Below are positions 1 to 8,103 of a stretch of 64,000 bases of DNA, piece after piece. Under the pieces are notes generated by a model. The model was not told where the DNA came from. It worked only from the letters and a program-made list of their open reading frames with translations, and searched no databases. Location of the stretch: assembly GCF_002117915.1 (NCBI RefSeq), contig NZ_BDJB01000003.1, forward strand, positions 248,001 through 312,000, written 5' to 3'. The translations under genes were made by a program, and so were the position numbers. The number at the start of each line of letters is the position of its first letter. Position 1 is the first letter of the stretch. Source of the DNA: Sphingomonas sp. TZW2008 (GTDB lineage: Bacteria; Pseudomonadota; Alphaproteobacteria; Sphingomonadales; Sphingomonadaceae).

Positions 1-607
1 CGAGCGAAACGGTCAGCAGCCCAGCGAGCGCGAGGCCGGCGAGCGCGCCCGCCCGCCATGTCATGCGGCCGACCAGCGGCGCCACCGCCGCCAGCGCGAG
101 CACGATCTGCCAGCCGTGATGGTCGATCCGCATCGGGCGAAGCTGGTATACCAACGGTGCGGAGAGCGGCGCGAGCAGCACCGCGTAGCGCGCGATCTCG
201 CCGCCAGCGAGCCTCAACGCGATCCGATGGATCAGCGCCATCGCTGCGAGCAGCGCCAGCAGCGGCACGACGACGAGCGCGATCCGCGTCGCCGCCGCCT
301 CCCCCAACGGGCCGGCGAGCCACAGCACCCCTGCGATCGGCAGGTCGACGAGCCGTGACCAGTGCATCGGGAAATCGCCGCGGTTCAGCCGGTGCTGTGC
401 CACGTCCCACCAACTCTGCCCGCCGAGCCAGTCGCGCACCTCCACCAGCCGCATCGCGTCGTCGGGGTCGACGAAGCGCAGCGCCAGGATGGGTTCGGCC
501 ATCGCCAGCGTCAGTACGATCGCGGCGATGATCCACCCGATCAGAACGGCGCGGGCGCCGCCGCGATCAACGCCCGTCGCGGGCGTCAGCGCGTCCTCGG
601 CGTCCAC
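1..607 (-). CDS. Polytopic membrane protein, possibly GT-C-like glycosyltransferase (partial)
   Basis: The reading frame is open from a GTG at 607 to the window edge, so about 202 N-terminal residues are seen and the C-terminus is missing. A hydrophobic segment (GWIIAAIVLTLAMA) is followed by a loop with the acidic motif DPDDAMR and then WSRLVDLP, and further hydrophobic helices. An acidic DD motif just after the first membrane helix is typical of GT-C type lipid-linked-sugar transferases, so a role in moving sugars from a polyprenyl donor is possible but not proven. The GTG lies 1 bp past the TGA of the upstream FAD oxidoreductase gene, so the two are probably co-translated. An ATG at 609 in the neighbouring frame hits a stop after seven codons and was rejected. 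Confidence 0.75.
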   Translation of the reverse strand, partial: MDAEDALTPATGVDRGGARAVLIGWIIAAIVLTLAMAEPILALRFVDPDDAMRLVEVRDWLGGQSWWDVAQHRLNRGDFPMHWSRLVDLPIAGVLWLAGPLGEAAATRIALVVVPLLALLAAMALIHRIALRLAGGEIARYAVLLAPLSAPLVYQLRPMRIDHHGWQIVLALAAVAPLVGRMTWRAGALAGLALAGLLTVSL

Positions 608-608
608 A

Positions 609-2123
609 TCACGCCGCCTTCAGCCGTTCGGGCACCGCGCGCAGGCTGCCGAGCGCCGCCTGTTCGCCCTCGTTGCCGCTCTCGTGATATTCGGCGTCCT
701 CGTTGACTGCCCAGATGTCGTAGACGCGCGCGCCGGCGGCGATGTTACGCACCGTCAGCATCGCGGTCATCATCGCATGATCCTGGTTGTTGTAGCGATG
801 CATGCCGTTGCGCCCGACGCAGTGGAGCGTCGGATAGCGCGCCTCGATCTCGCGGCGCAGCGCCTCGACGTTGGCGGCATAATCCTCGTCATAGACGGGA
901 TACGCCTTCTCCTGCCGCACCACCGTCCCGCCGACGACCTGATCGGCATCGCACAAGCCGAGCTGCGCCATCTCGCGCGTCGCCAGCGCGACCAGATCGG
1001 CGTCGCTCGACGACCACAGCCCGTCGCCCTCGAAGCAGAAATATTCGAGCCCGACGCAGGCAACCTCCGGATCGGGCACCATCTCGGGCGACCACGAGCG
1101 GAAGTTCTGTACCCGGCCGACCTTTACCTTCGAATCGTGGATGTAGATCCAATTGTCGGGAAACAGATCGGGCGATCGGATCATCAGCGCGACGGTCAGG
1201 AAGTCGCGGTATTTGAGGTTCGCGGCCTCGGGCAGCGTCGCGGGCAGCGGATGCAGCCGGCTCGCCAGTTCGCGCATCGGGGCGGAAGAGATGACGTGCG
1301 CCGCGTTGATCGCGACGGTCCCGCCGTCACCGTCGCTCGCCGTCACCGTCCAGCGCTGCGTCACGTCGTTGAACGCCAGCTGCTTCAGCTGATGCCCCAT
1401 CAGTACGTGGTTACCATGCGCGATCACATGATCGCGCGCCGCTTCCCACATCATACCCGGCCCGAGCCGGGGATAGCGGAAGCTCTCGAGCAGCGTCTTC
1501 ACCGCCATGCCGTCGTTCGGGCGCTTGTTGAGCCCAAGGCTGCGCTTCAGCCCATCGGTCACCGCGCCCCACAGGCTCAGCCCCTTGATGCGCTGCGCCG
1601 CCCAGTCCGCGCTCATCGCGTCGCACGGCATGCCCCACACCTTCTCGGTGTAGGTCTTGAAGAAGATCGAATAGAGCTTCCAGCCGAAGGCGTTGACGGT
1701 CCAGTCCTCGAAGCTCTTCACGCGCGTGTTCGGCAGCAGCTTCGCCTTGGCGAAACTCGCCATGCACAAGGCCGAGCGCCAGATGCCGAGGTTCCACAGC
1801 GCTTCGAACGCGCGCAGTGGGTAGCTGTAGAACTTTCCCTCGTAATAGATGCGGCTCATCCGTGGCCGCTCAATGAAATCGTCGGGCAGGATCTCGTTCC
1901 AGAGGTCGACCACGTCCTTCGACTTCGAGAAGAAGCGGTGTCCGCCGATGTCGAAGCGATAGCCCTCATGTTCGACGGTGCGGCTGATCCCGCCGACGTA
2001 GCGCGGATCCTTCTCGATCATGGTAACCAAATAGCCCGCCTTGCCGAGCAGATAGGCCGCGGTGAGGCCCGCCGGCCCCGCGCCGATGATCGCCACGTCA
2101 ACCGTGCCGACTGAATTCGCCAT
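609..2123 (-). CDS. NAD(P)/FAD-dependent amine-oxidase-type oxidoreductase
   Basis: A 504-residue protein that opens with a Rossmann dinucleotide-binding motif (GAGPAGL at residues 14-20), followed by an acidic FAD-ribose contact (IEKD) and the GG-containing stretch VGGISRT. This is the layout of the protoporphyrinogen oxidase / UDP-galactopyranose mutase-like flavoprotein family. The substrate is unknown; in that family a few members act on nucleotide sugars, which fits the adjacent GT-C-like membrane protein. The start at MANSV (2123) was chosen because the 38 upstream in-frame residues are arginine-rich and unlike any flavoprotein N-terminus, and AGGA precedes this ATG. The stop is followed 1 bp later by the next gene, suggesting one operon. 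Confidence 0.88.
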   Translation of the reverse strand: MANSVGTVDVAIIGAGPAGLTAAYLLGKAGYLVTMIEKDPRYVGGISRTVEHEGYRFDIGGHRFFSKSKDVVDLWNEILPDDFIERPRMSRIYYEGKFYSYPLRAFEALWNLGIWRSALCMASFAKAKLLPNTRVKSFEDWTVNAFGWKLYSIFFKTYTEKVWGMPCDAMSADWAAQRIKGLSLWGAVTDGLKRSLGLNKRPNDGMAVKTLLESFRYPRLGPGMMWEAARDHVIAHGNHVLMGHQLKQLAFNDVTQRWTVTASDGDGGTVAINAAHVISSAPMRELASRLHPLPATLPEAANLKYRDFLTVALMIRSPDLFPDNWIYIHDSKVKVGRVQNFRSWSPEMVPDPEVACVGLEYFCFEGDGLWSSSDADLVALATREMAQLGLCDADQVVGGTVVRQEKAYPVYDEDYAANVEALRREIEARYPTLHCVGRNGMHRYNNQDHAMMTAMLTVRNIAAGARVYDIWAVNEDAEYHESGNEGEQAALGSLRAVPERLKAA

Positions 2124-2193
2124 TCCTGTGCCGCCCCGTCCTTTTGCTCGGAACAAGGCAATGAAGGAGGATGGTTGAGGGCGGGTTAACGGG

Positions 2194-3789
2194 TCAGCGG
2201 CTCGCCAGCTGCTCGAGCGCCGGCGTGTCGCGGCCATAGGCGTCAGCGACGTAGGTGACGCCGTCCTCGATCGGGCTGGCGGTGAAGTACATCAGATAGA
2301 CCGGGACTGGATCGGGCACCGGCACATGCTGCTCGGGCGCGGAGCTCTCGGGCGTCAGCGGGCGATCGAACAGCCAGCGTCCCAGCCGCCCCGCATCCTC
2401 CAGCCTGACGCAGCCGTTCGAGAAATGCCGGTCGGGCTTGGCGAACAAATTCTTCTGCGGCGTATCGTGAAGATAGATGCCGAGATCGTTGGGAAACATG
2501 AACTTGACCGAACCCATCGAATTGCCGCGCCCAGGCAGCTCGCGCACGCGCGGCTCGACGCTGCCGGCGACGACCGCACGCCAATCGATCGAGGACGAGG
2601 GGATCACCGACGCGTCGTTGGTCCAGTCCGACAGCGCCTCATATCCCTGACGCTCGAGCGACGTGCCCGACACCACCTTGGGCGCGATCCGCTTGCGCAC
2701 CAGATCGACCGGCACGTTCCAATACGGGTTGAGCGTCGCGTAGCGGATCGTGCCGGCCATCATCGGCGTCTGCGTCTCGCGCGTGCCGACGACGACACGC
2801 ATCGTCCCCTGCTCCGCGCCGCCGCCGTAATACCATAGGCGCGCGGCGGCGGCATCGACCACCACGTGACGCGTCCAAGCATCGGGCAGCAGTCGCGCCC
2901 GTTCGAGGTTGAGCCGCAGCAGTGCGCTGCGATCGGAGGCGAGAGCACCGTCACCAGCGTTGAGTGCGGCGAGCGTGCGCGCGCCGACCATGCCGTCCGC
3001 CGGCATACCGCGCGCCGCCTGGAACCGGCGGACGCGCGCCGCGAGCGCATCGTCGAACACGTCGCCCGGCGGCAGCCCAAGCCGCAACCGCAGCAGGTCG
3101 ACCCGTTCGTCCGCCATGCCGGGGCGCAGCAGCGCGCCGGGCGGGATGGTGACGCCCGCGTCACCCTGCCCCGGATCGGTCGCGGCGAGCGCGTCACGCA
3201 ACTGGACGTAGAGCGGGCTCATCCACCCAAGCGTGCGCACATAGTCGAGCGTCGACTTGGCAAGCGCGGCGCGGCGCAGGATCTCGTCGGGCCGCGCGCG
3301 CTTCGGCTCAAGCTGCTCTTCGAGATAGCGAATCTCGACGTGCGGTTCGCGCATGTCGCGGACCACATCGGCGAGCGCCCCGCTCAGCGCAATTTCAAGA
3401 TAGGCGAGCGCGCGCGCATCGCCGGTCCGCGCCTCATCGATCAGGCGGCGCAGCCGATCGGGCGAATAGCGTTCGGGGTCGAGACCGTCGACGCCGACCG
3501 TCTCGATCACGTCGACCAGCGCGGCCGCCTGCGGACCAGGCGTCTCGTCGACGATCCACAGCGGCCAATAGCCGCGCTGTCGGTAGAAGTCCTTCAGCCG
3601 GCCGCCGACCTGGTTGCGGATCGCCAGCGCGACGGCACTGGTCGGCGCAGCCGATGCAGCGCCGGGTTCGGACTGCGCTGGCCGTTGCGCAACGGCCGCG
3701 CCTGGCAGCGCGGCCGTCGAACCCAATAACAACAGGCAGAGCGCCAGCCGGCCCGCGCGCCGAACCGGCGCGGCAAGGCCGGCCGACAA
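2194..3789 (-). CDS. L,D-transpeptidase (YcbB/YkuD family) with peptidoglycan-binding domain
   Basis: A periplasmic enzyme of about 531 residues predicted to form 3-3 (mDAP-mDAP) peptidoglycan cross-links or attach proteins to the wall. It has an N-terminal signal peptide (RLALCLLLLGSTAAL, cleavage near AVAQ), a large scaffold region, a PG_binding_1 domain (roughly residues 220-280, ending in VGARTLAALN) and a C-terminal YkuD catalytic domain with the motif HDTP...FSNGCVR, the catalytic Cys being near residue 460. The TTG at 3789 is preferred: it has GAGG six bases upstream, starts just after the stop of the lipoprotein gene and gives a normal signal peptide. A GTG at 3849 would add 20 residues and overlap that gene by 58 bp. 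It probably shares the promoter at 4105-4130. Confidence 0.9.
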   Translation of the reverse strand: MSAGLAAPVRRAGRLALCLLLLGSTAALPGAAVAQRPAQSEPGAASAAPTSAVALAIRNQVGGRLKDFYRQRGYWPLWIVDETPGPQAAALVDVIETVGVDGLDPERYSPDRLRRLIDEARTGDARALAYLEIALSGALADVVRDMREPHVEIRYLEEQLEPKRARPDEILRRAALAKSTLDYVRTLGWMSPLYVQLRDALAATDPGQGDAGVTIPPGALLRPGMADERVDLLRLRLGLPPGDVFDDALAARVRRFQAARGMPADGMVGARTLAALNAGDGALASDRSALLRLNLERARLLPDAWTRHVVVDAAAARLWYYGGGAEQGTMRVVVGTRETQTPMMAGTIRYATLNPYWNVPVDLVRKRIAPKVVSGTSLERQGYEALSDWTNDASVIPSSSIDWRAVVAGSVEPRVRELPGRGNSMGSVKFMFPNDLGIYLHDTPQKNLFAKPDRHFSNGCVRLEDAGRLGRWLFDRPLTPESSAPEQHVPVPDPVPVYLMYFTASPIEDGVTYVADAYGRDTPALEQLASR

Positions 3790-3791
3790 GG

Positions 3792-4055
3792 TCAGCCTCG
3801 CTCGCCGCGCGGGGTCGGCGGCGGCGGGGGCGGCGGGGGGGTCGGGCACGGCGGTGCCTGGAACGGCACATAGGCTCCGTCGGGCGTGTAATAGCCGTCG
3901 ACGATCCCGTCGCCATCGCGATCAGCCGCGACAGTTCCAGCGAGCGCGCCCGGACCCATCGGCGGCGCCGGTGCGATCACGTCGTCGCGGTTGTTCGCAC
4001 AAGCCGTGAGCGTCGTCGCGCCCAGCAGCAGCGCAGCGAATGCGGCACCCTTCAT
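3792..4055 (-). CDS. Small proline-rich lipoprotein with a DxDxDG calcium-type loop
   Basis: An 87-residue protein with a clear lipoprotein signal: a hydrophobic stretch followed by the lipobox L-T-A-C, Cys19 being the lipidation site. The mature part carries DRDGDGIVDGYY, which matches a dockerin/EF-hand-type calcium-binding loop, and ends in a run of nine prolines and PRGERG. It lies immediately upstream of, and is probably co-transcribed with, the L,D-transpeptidase gene. An Asp at -2/+2 is absent after Cys19 (Ala-Asn-Asn follow), so outer-membrane sorting is plausible. Function is unknown. An EcfG-like promoter lies 50 bp upstream, and a hairpin (GGGGCGT at 4076-4082 with ACGCCCC at 4086-4092) sits in the short leader. 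Confidence 0.75.
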   Translation of the reverse strand: MKGAAFAALLLGATTLTACANNRDDVIAPAPPMGPGALAGTVAADRDGDGIVDGYYTPDGAYVPFQAPPCPTPPPPPPPPTPRGERG

Positions 4056-4104
4056 CGTTCAACTCCCTCTTTGACGGGGCGTACGACGCCCCTACCGGTC
4101 GATG

Positions 4105-4130
4105 AACGCGACACGATAGGAACTCGTTCC
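4105..4130 (-). promoter_or_regulatory. EcfG-type general stress promoter
   Basis: Read on the minus strand this is GGAAC (4130-4126), a 17-base spacer, then CGTT (4108-4105). It matches the GGAAC-N16/17-CGTT consensus of the alphaproteobacterial general stress sigma factor EcfG. It lies 50 bp upstream of the lipoprotein ATG and points at the lipoprotein / L,D-transpeptidase pair. The match is exact in both boxes; activity is inferred. Confidence 0.55.
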
Positions 4131-4213
4131 TCTACGGCAACGATCGTGACGAACCGACTGTCCCGCATCGGGAACGCACGGCCGCCCACCGCCATCGCAA
4201 TCGATGCGACGCC

Positions 4214-5464
4214 TTATTCGGCGTCGCGCCGGCCGAGCAGCCGCAGGCGAAGCGCGTTGAGCTTGATGAAGCCCGCGGCGTCGCGCTGGTCGTACGCGCC
4301 CTGATCGTCCTCGAACGTCACCACCTTCTCGCTGTACAGCGAGTGCGGCGACTTGCGGCCGACCACCGATACGCTGCCCTTGTAGAGCTTGAGGCGTACG
4401 GTGCCCGTCACCTTCGCTTGGCTGTGATCGACGGCGGCCTGGATCATCTCGCGCTCGGGCGAGAACCAGAAGCCGTTGTAGACCAGCTCCGCGTAGCGGA
4501 CCGCCAGCTCGTCCTTCAGGTGCGCCGCGCCGCGGTCGAGCGTCAGTTGCTCGATCCCGCGGTGCGCCAGGTGATAGATCGTGCCGCCCGGCGTCTCGTA
4601 CATCCCGCGGCTCTTCATGCCGACGAAGCGATTCTCGACCAGATCAAGCCGGCCGATGCCGTGCGCGCAGCCGAGATCGTTTAGTTTCGCGAGCAGCGTC
4701 GCGGGCGACATCGCCTCGCCGTTCACCGCCACGCCGTCGCCGCGCTCGAAATCGATCGTGATGAACTCAGGTGCGTCGGGCGCGTCCTCCGGGTTCACCG
4801 TGCGCGAATAGACGTAGTCGGGCACCTCTTCCCACGGATCCTCGAGCACCTTGCCCTCGGACGAAGTGTGCAGAAGGTTAGCGTCGACCGAGAACGGCGA
4901 TTCGCCGCGCTTGTCCTTGGTCACCATGATCTGGTTCTGCTCGGCGAACTCGATCAGGCGACTGCGGCTGGTGAGATCCCACTCGCGCCACGGCGCGATC
5001 ACCTTGATGTCGGGTGCGAGCGCGTAATAGCCGAGCTCGAAGCGCACTTGATCGTTGCCCTTGCCGGTCGCTCCGTGGCTGACGGCATCGGCGCCGACCT
5101 GACGCGCGATTTCGATCTGACGCTTGGCGATCAGCGGGCGCGCAATCGAGGTGCCGAGCAGGTACAGCCCCTCGTACATCGCGTTCGCCCGCATCATCGG
5201 GAAGACGTAGTCGCGGACGAATTCCTCGCGCAGGTCGTCGATGAAGATGTGCTCGGGCTTCACCCCTGCCATCTCCGCCTTGCGCCGCGCCGGCTCCAGT
5301 TCCTCGCCCTGCCCCAGATCGGCGGTGAAGGTCACGACCTCGCAATTGTAGGTCTGCTGCAGCCATTTCAGGATGACGCTGGTGTCGAGCCCGCCCGAAT
5401 AGGCGAGCACGACTTTCTTGATTCCGGCGACACCGGCGGGGCGGTTGGGAGAGGAGTCGGTCAT
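4214..5464 (-). CDS. argG: Argininosuccinate synthase
   Basis: A 416-residue cytoplasmic enzyme joining citrulline and aspartate with ATP to give argininosuccinate, the penultimate step of arginine synthesis. The PP-loop ATP pyrophosphatase motif SGGLDTS is at residues 23-29, and the family blocks [16 protein letters not shown] and [12 protein letters not shown] are present. Length is close to the family norm of about 400 residues; the extra N-terminal dozen ([11 protein letters not shown]) precede the first beta strand. It is monocistronic by context, with the MFS gene ending 50 bp upstream. The argB gene of the same pathway is at 51.6-52.5 kb, so the arginine genes are scattered as usual in this group. 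Confidence 0.97.
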   Translation of the reverse strand: MTDSSPNRPAGVAGIKKVVLAYSGGLDTSVILKWLQQTYNCEVVTFTADLGQGEELEPARRKAEMAGVKPEHIFIDDLREEFVRDYVFPMMRANAMYEGLYLLGTSIARPLIAKRQIEIARQVGADAVSHGATGKGNDQVRFELGYYALAPDIKVIAPWREWDLTSRSRLIEFAEQNQIMVTKDKRGESPFSVDANLLHTSSEGKVLEDPWEEVPDYVYSRTVNPEDAPDAPEFITIDFERGDGVAVNGEAMSPATLLAKLNDLGCAHGIGRLDLVENRFVGMKSRGMYETPGGTIYHLAHRGIEQLTLDRGAAHLKDELAVRYAELVYNGFWFSPEREMIQAAVDHSQAKVTGTVRLKLYKGSVSVVGRKSPHSLYSEKVVTFEDDQGAYDQRDAAGFIKLNALRLRLLGRRDAE

Positions 5465-5514
5465 GGTCGGCGCGTCTAGGGGGTGACGCCGCCGCCATCA
5501 ACCTTCGCGCGCAC

Positions 5515-6894
5515 TCACACCACCGGGTCGTCGAACGCCGCGACTTCCTGCGGATCGGGCTCGCGCAGCGTGAACCAGCAGTAGAGGAATAGCAGCACGC
5601 ATCCCGCGCCCGCCACGAGATACGGCAGCGAATGCCACATCGTGTACAGTCCCACCCCGATCGACGGACCAAGGACGAAGCTCGCGCCGTTGACGCTCGT
5701 CACCTTGCCCGCGACCGAGCCCTGCTGCGCCGGCCCGACGGCGAGGCTGGATCCGGCGGTGAACCCAGGCCGGGTAAAGCCGAAGCCAAGGCTGGCGAGC
5801 GCATAGGCGGTCGCAATGCCGTAGAGCGACGTCGCGAGCCCGGTCATAGCGGTGCCGGCCGCGGCAAGCACCAATCCCACCAGCACCAGCGCGCGCGGCG
5901 CGAGGTTGAGCGTCGGGATGATCCCCCATTGCGCCAGCAGCGCCGCACCCGCGCCCATCATCAGCACGATGCCCGTCGGCTCCAAAGCCTGCGCCGGCGG
6001 AAGCGCGAGGCGATCGATGACGAGGAAGCCGATCGCCTGCCCTGTCATCGCCTGCGCGTGGCCCATCACCAGCCCGGCGATCATCCAGACGCGGATGCGC
6101 CGGTCGAAATAGCTGACGCCCGCGCCGCCCTTCGGCTCGGTCGCGGCGCGCACGCTCGCCCCCGACGCCTGGCCGCCGATCGACGGATAGGCGTTGGCCG
6201 CACCGTGCGCCGTGCTCGCCACCCCGCGATCGTCGGGCAGGATCGCGCGCACCGTGACGAACATGATGATGCCGAAAATCGCGAAGACGAACGCCGGCCC
6301 CGCCAGCCCGACCTCGATCGTGCCGAGATGCCCCAGGATCAGATAGGGGGCGATCGCCGGCCCCAGGATCGTGCCGAGCCCGAACGCGCTGGCGAGCAGC
6401 GTCAGCGCGCGCGTCCGCTCCTCGCGCGTCGTGTCGCCGGCGACCATCGCCTGCACCGCGGGCGGCGCCGCGGAGCCGAACGTACCGTAGATCAGCCGAC
6501 CGAGAATGAAGAGGACGAACGCCATCGTCCCCCCGATCCAGCCGTTGATGCCGGCCGCGAGGAACACGCCGCACGTCGTCAGGCTGACGCAGAACCCGCC
6601 CATGCCCAGCAGGATCATCACGCGCCGCCCGTGCCGATCCGATCGGTTGGCCCAGAATGGCGCCGCGATCACCCACAACAGCGCCGATACGGAGAATGCC
6701 GCCGCGACCGCGCTGTCGGCGACGCCCAGCGAGCGCCCGAGCGCCGGCAGCACCGATTGCAGCGCGGTGTTGCCCGCCGCGATCGTCAGCATGACCATGA
6801 ACATCAGCGCGAAACGCCGATCGAACGGCTGCCCGCGGCGCCTGCGTCGGCGCGCGCGCAGGCCGCGCCTCTCCTGTCCCCCGTCACTCTCCAT
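5515..6894 (-). CDS. MFS transporter, TetA-like multidrug exporter family
   Basis: A 459-residue inner-membrane protein with about twelve hydrophobic segments. After the second helix it has the classic major-facilitator motif A (NRSDRHGRRVMIL), and a long cytoplasmic loop separates the two six-helix halves (around QASGASVRAATEPKGG). This layout fits proton-driven drug/metabolite exporters; the substrate cannot be told. The start is the ATG at 6894 (MESDGGQE), followed by a very basic stretch (RARRRRRRGQ) just before helix 1. The longer open frame runs into the divergent methyltransferase gene and was not used. A short inverted repeat in the divergent intergenic region may be an operator. Confidence 0.88.
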   Translation of the reverse strand: MESDGGQERRGLRARRRRRRGQPFDRRFALMFMVMLTIAAGNTALQSVLPALGRSLGVADSAVAAAFSVSALLWVIAAPFWANRSDRHGRRVMILLGMGGFCVSLTTCGVFLAAGINGWIGGTMAFVLFILGRLIYGTFGSAAPPAVQAMVAGDTTREERTRALTLLASAFGLGTILGPAIAPYLILGHLGTIEVGLAGPAFVFAIFGIIMFVTVRAILPDDRGVASTAHGAANAYPSIGGQASGASVRAATEPKGGAGVSYFDRRIRVWMIAGLVMGHAQAMTGQAIGFLVIDRLALPPAQALEPTGIVLMMGAGAALLAQWGIIPTLNLAPRALVLVGLVLAAAGTAMTGLATSLYGIATAYALASLGFGFTRPGFTAGSSLAVGPAQQGSVAGKVTSVNGASFVLGPSIGVGLYTMWHSLPYLVAGAGCVLLFLYCWFTLREPDPQEVAAFDDPVV

Positions 6895-6955
6895 CGATCC
6901 GTCGATTAGGGCCTTGGGGCGCCGGTGCAACCCCGCTATGGCAACCGACGTACGT

Positions 6956-6971
6956 GTGCCGCGTTCGGCAC
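6956..6971. promoter_or_regulatory. Inverted repeat in divergent promoter region
   Basis: GTGCCG (6956-6961), a CGTT spacer, and CGGCAC (6966-6971) form a perfect 6-bp dyad between the divergent MFS exporter and methyltransferase genes. Its position would suit a repressor controlling the exporter. No regulator gene is adjacent, so this is only a candidate operator. Confidence 0.25.
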
Positions 6972-7004
6972 CATAGACGATCGTTCGGGAGTACCGTGTC
7001 CTCC

Positions 7005-7619
7005 ATGCCAAGCTCGACCAGTGCGGTGCGCCGCGCGCGAACCCGTTCCGCCGGCGTCCCCGGGCCATGGCAAATGTTCTTTTCCGGCTTCCTGAAACAT
7101 CCGGTGATGGTCGGATCGGTGATCCCCTCGTCGGCGAAGCTGATCGACAAGATGCTCGCGCCGGTCGACTGGGCGAATTGCAAGGTGTTCGTTGAGTACG
7201 GCCCGGGTGTCGGCACCTTCTGCCGTCCGATCCTCGAGCGGATGGCGCCGGACGCGACGCTGATCGCGATCGACACCAACCCTGATTTCATCCGTTATCT
7301 CGATCACACGATCGTCGATTCGCGCTTCGTCGCCGTCCACGGCTCGGCCGCCGAGGTCGAGGCGATCGTCGCCGAACGCGGGCATGAGGCGGCCGATTTC
7401 GTCCTTTCCGGCCTGCCCTTCTCGACGCTGCCAGCGGGCGTCGGCCCCGCGATCGCCGCGGCAACGCAGCGCGTGATCCGCCCCGGCGGTGCGTTCCTCG
7501 TTTATCAGTTCAGCCCCAAAGTGCGTGATTTCCTCGCCCCGCACTTCGGGCGGATCGATCACGACATGGAATGGTGGAACGTGCCGCCCGCCCAACTCTA
7601 TTGGTGCTGGAAGGACTGA
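7005..7619 (+). CDS. PmtA-like class I SAM-dependent methyltransferase
   Basis: A 204-residue protein. Near the N-terminus it carries FLKHPVMVGSVIPSS, a signature of the phospholipid N-methyltransferase / rRNA-adenine-dimethylase-like family, then the SAM-binding motif I (VEYGPGVGTFC) and an acidic motif II (IAIDTNPDF). By homology it could methylate phosphatidylethanolamine, but members of this family in alphaproteobacteria are often only annotated as hypothetical methyltransferases. A GTG at 6996 (VSSM) with GGGAG five bases upstream is an equally good start and would add three residues. It is divergent from the MFS exporter and convergent with the OsmC gene, whose stop lies 13 bp away. Confidence 0.82.
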   Translation: MPSSTSAVRRARTRSAGVPGPWQMFFSGFLKHPVMVGSVIPSSAKLIDKMLAPVDWANCKVFVEYGPGVGTFCRPILERMAPDATLIAIDTNPDFIRYLDHTIVDSRFVAVHGSAAEVEAIVAERGHEAADFVLSGLPFSTLPAGVGPAIAAATQRVIRPGGAFLVYQFSPKVRDFLAPHFGRIDHDMEWWNVPPAQLYWCWKD

Positions 7620-7632
7620 CGCGGTCGGCGCG

Positions 7633-8103
7633 TCAGGCGTCGACGTAGGTTGCCGCGTAGCGCAACGGAAACTTCACCGATCGAGCAATGAAGCACACTG
7701 GCGCGATCTCACCGTGCAATGAATCGGCGAGCGCCAGATCCGTGCCGCGTGGCACGGTGATCGTGGGGCGCAGCGTCGCGCCGACGAAGCGGCCCGCCCC
7801 GTCGGGCGTGCTCTCGCCATGCCCCAGCGGATCGTCGGCATAGGCGATCACCGCGATGCCCGCCGCGCTCGCCAGATGCAGATACCACAGCATGTGGCAC
7901 GCCGAGAGCGCGGCGATAAGCAGATCCTCAGGATTGTGCAGCGCCGGATCTCCGCCGAGCCGCGGGTCGTTCGAACATCGCACCACCGGTTTGCCCGGCG
8001 TCTCGATCGACCACGTGCGATCATAGCCCAGGTAACGCGCCGTCCCGTCGCCGCGATTACCCGTCCAGGCGATGCGGGGGTTAAAGTCGTGCGGCACGCT
8101 CAT
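7633..8103 (-). CDS. OsmC family protein
   Basis: A 156-residue protein of the OsmC/Ohr fold. It shows the conserved block NPEDLLIAALSACHMLWYL, whose Cys is the usual peroxidatic position, an earlier Cys in VVRCSNDP, and VCFIARSV near the C-terminus where Ohr-type proteins carry their second Cys. Ohr/OsmC proteins reduce organic hydroperoxides; whether this one is a peroxidase depends on which Cys pairs. Its ATG overlaps the stop of the upstream phospholipase-like gene in an ATGA arrangement, so the two are translationally coupled, which hints at a joint role in membrane lipid (per)oxidation or turnover. That link is inference. Confidence 0.88.
   Translation of the reverse strand: MSVPHDFNPRIAWTGNRGDGTARYLGYDRTWSIETPGKPVVRCSNDPRLGGDPALHNPEDLLIAALSACHMLWYLHLASAAGIAVIAYADDPLGHGESTPDGAGRFVGATLRPTITVPRGTDLALADSLHGEIAPVCFIARSVKFPLRYAATYVDA

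Noticed and set aside
489..2114. 541-residue plus-strand open frame
   Set aside because: It is antisense to the FAD oxidoreductase and has the His/Arg/Asp-rich composition of GC-rich shadow frames, with no family motif.
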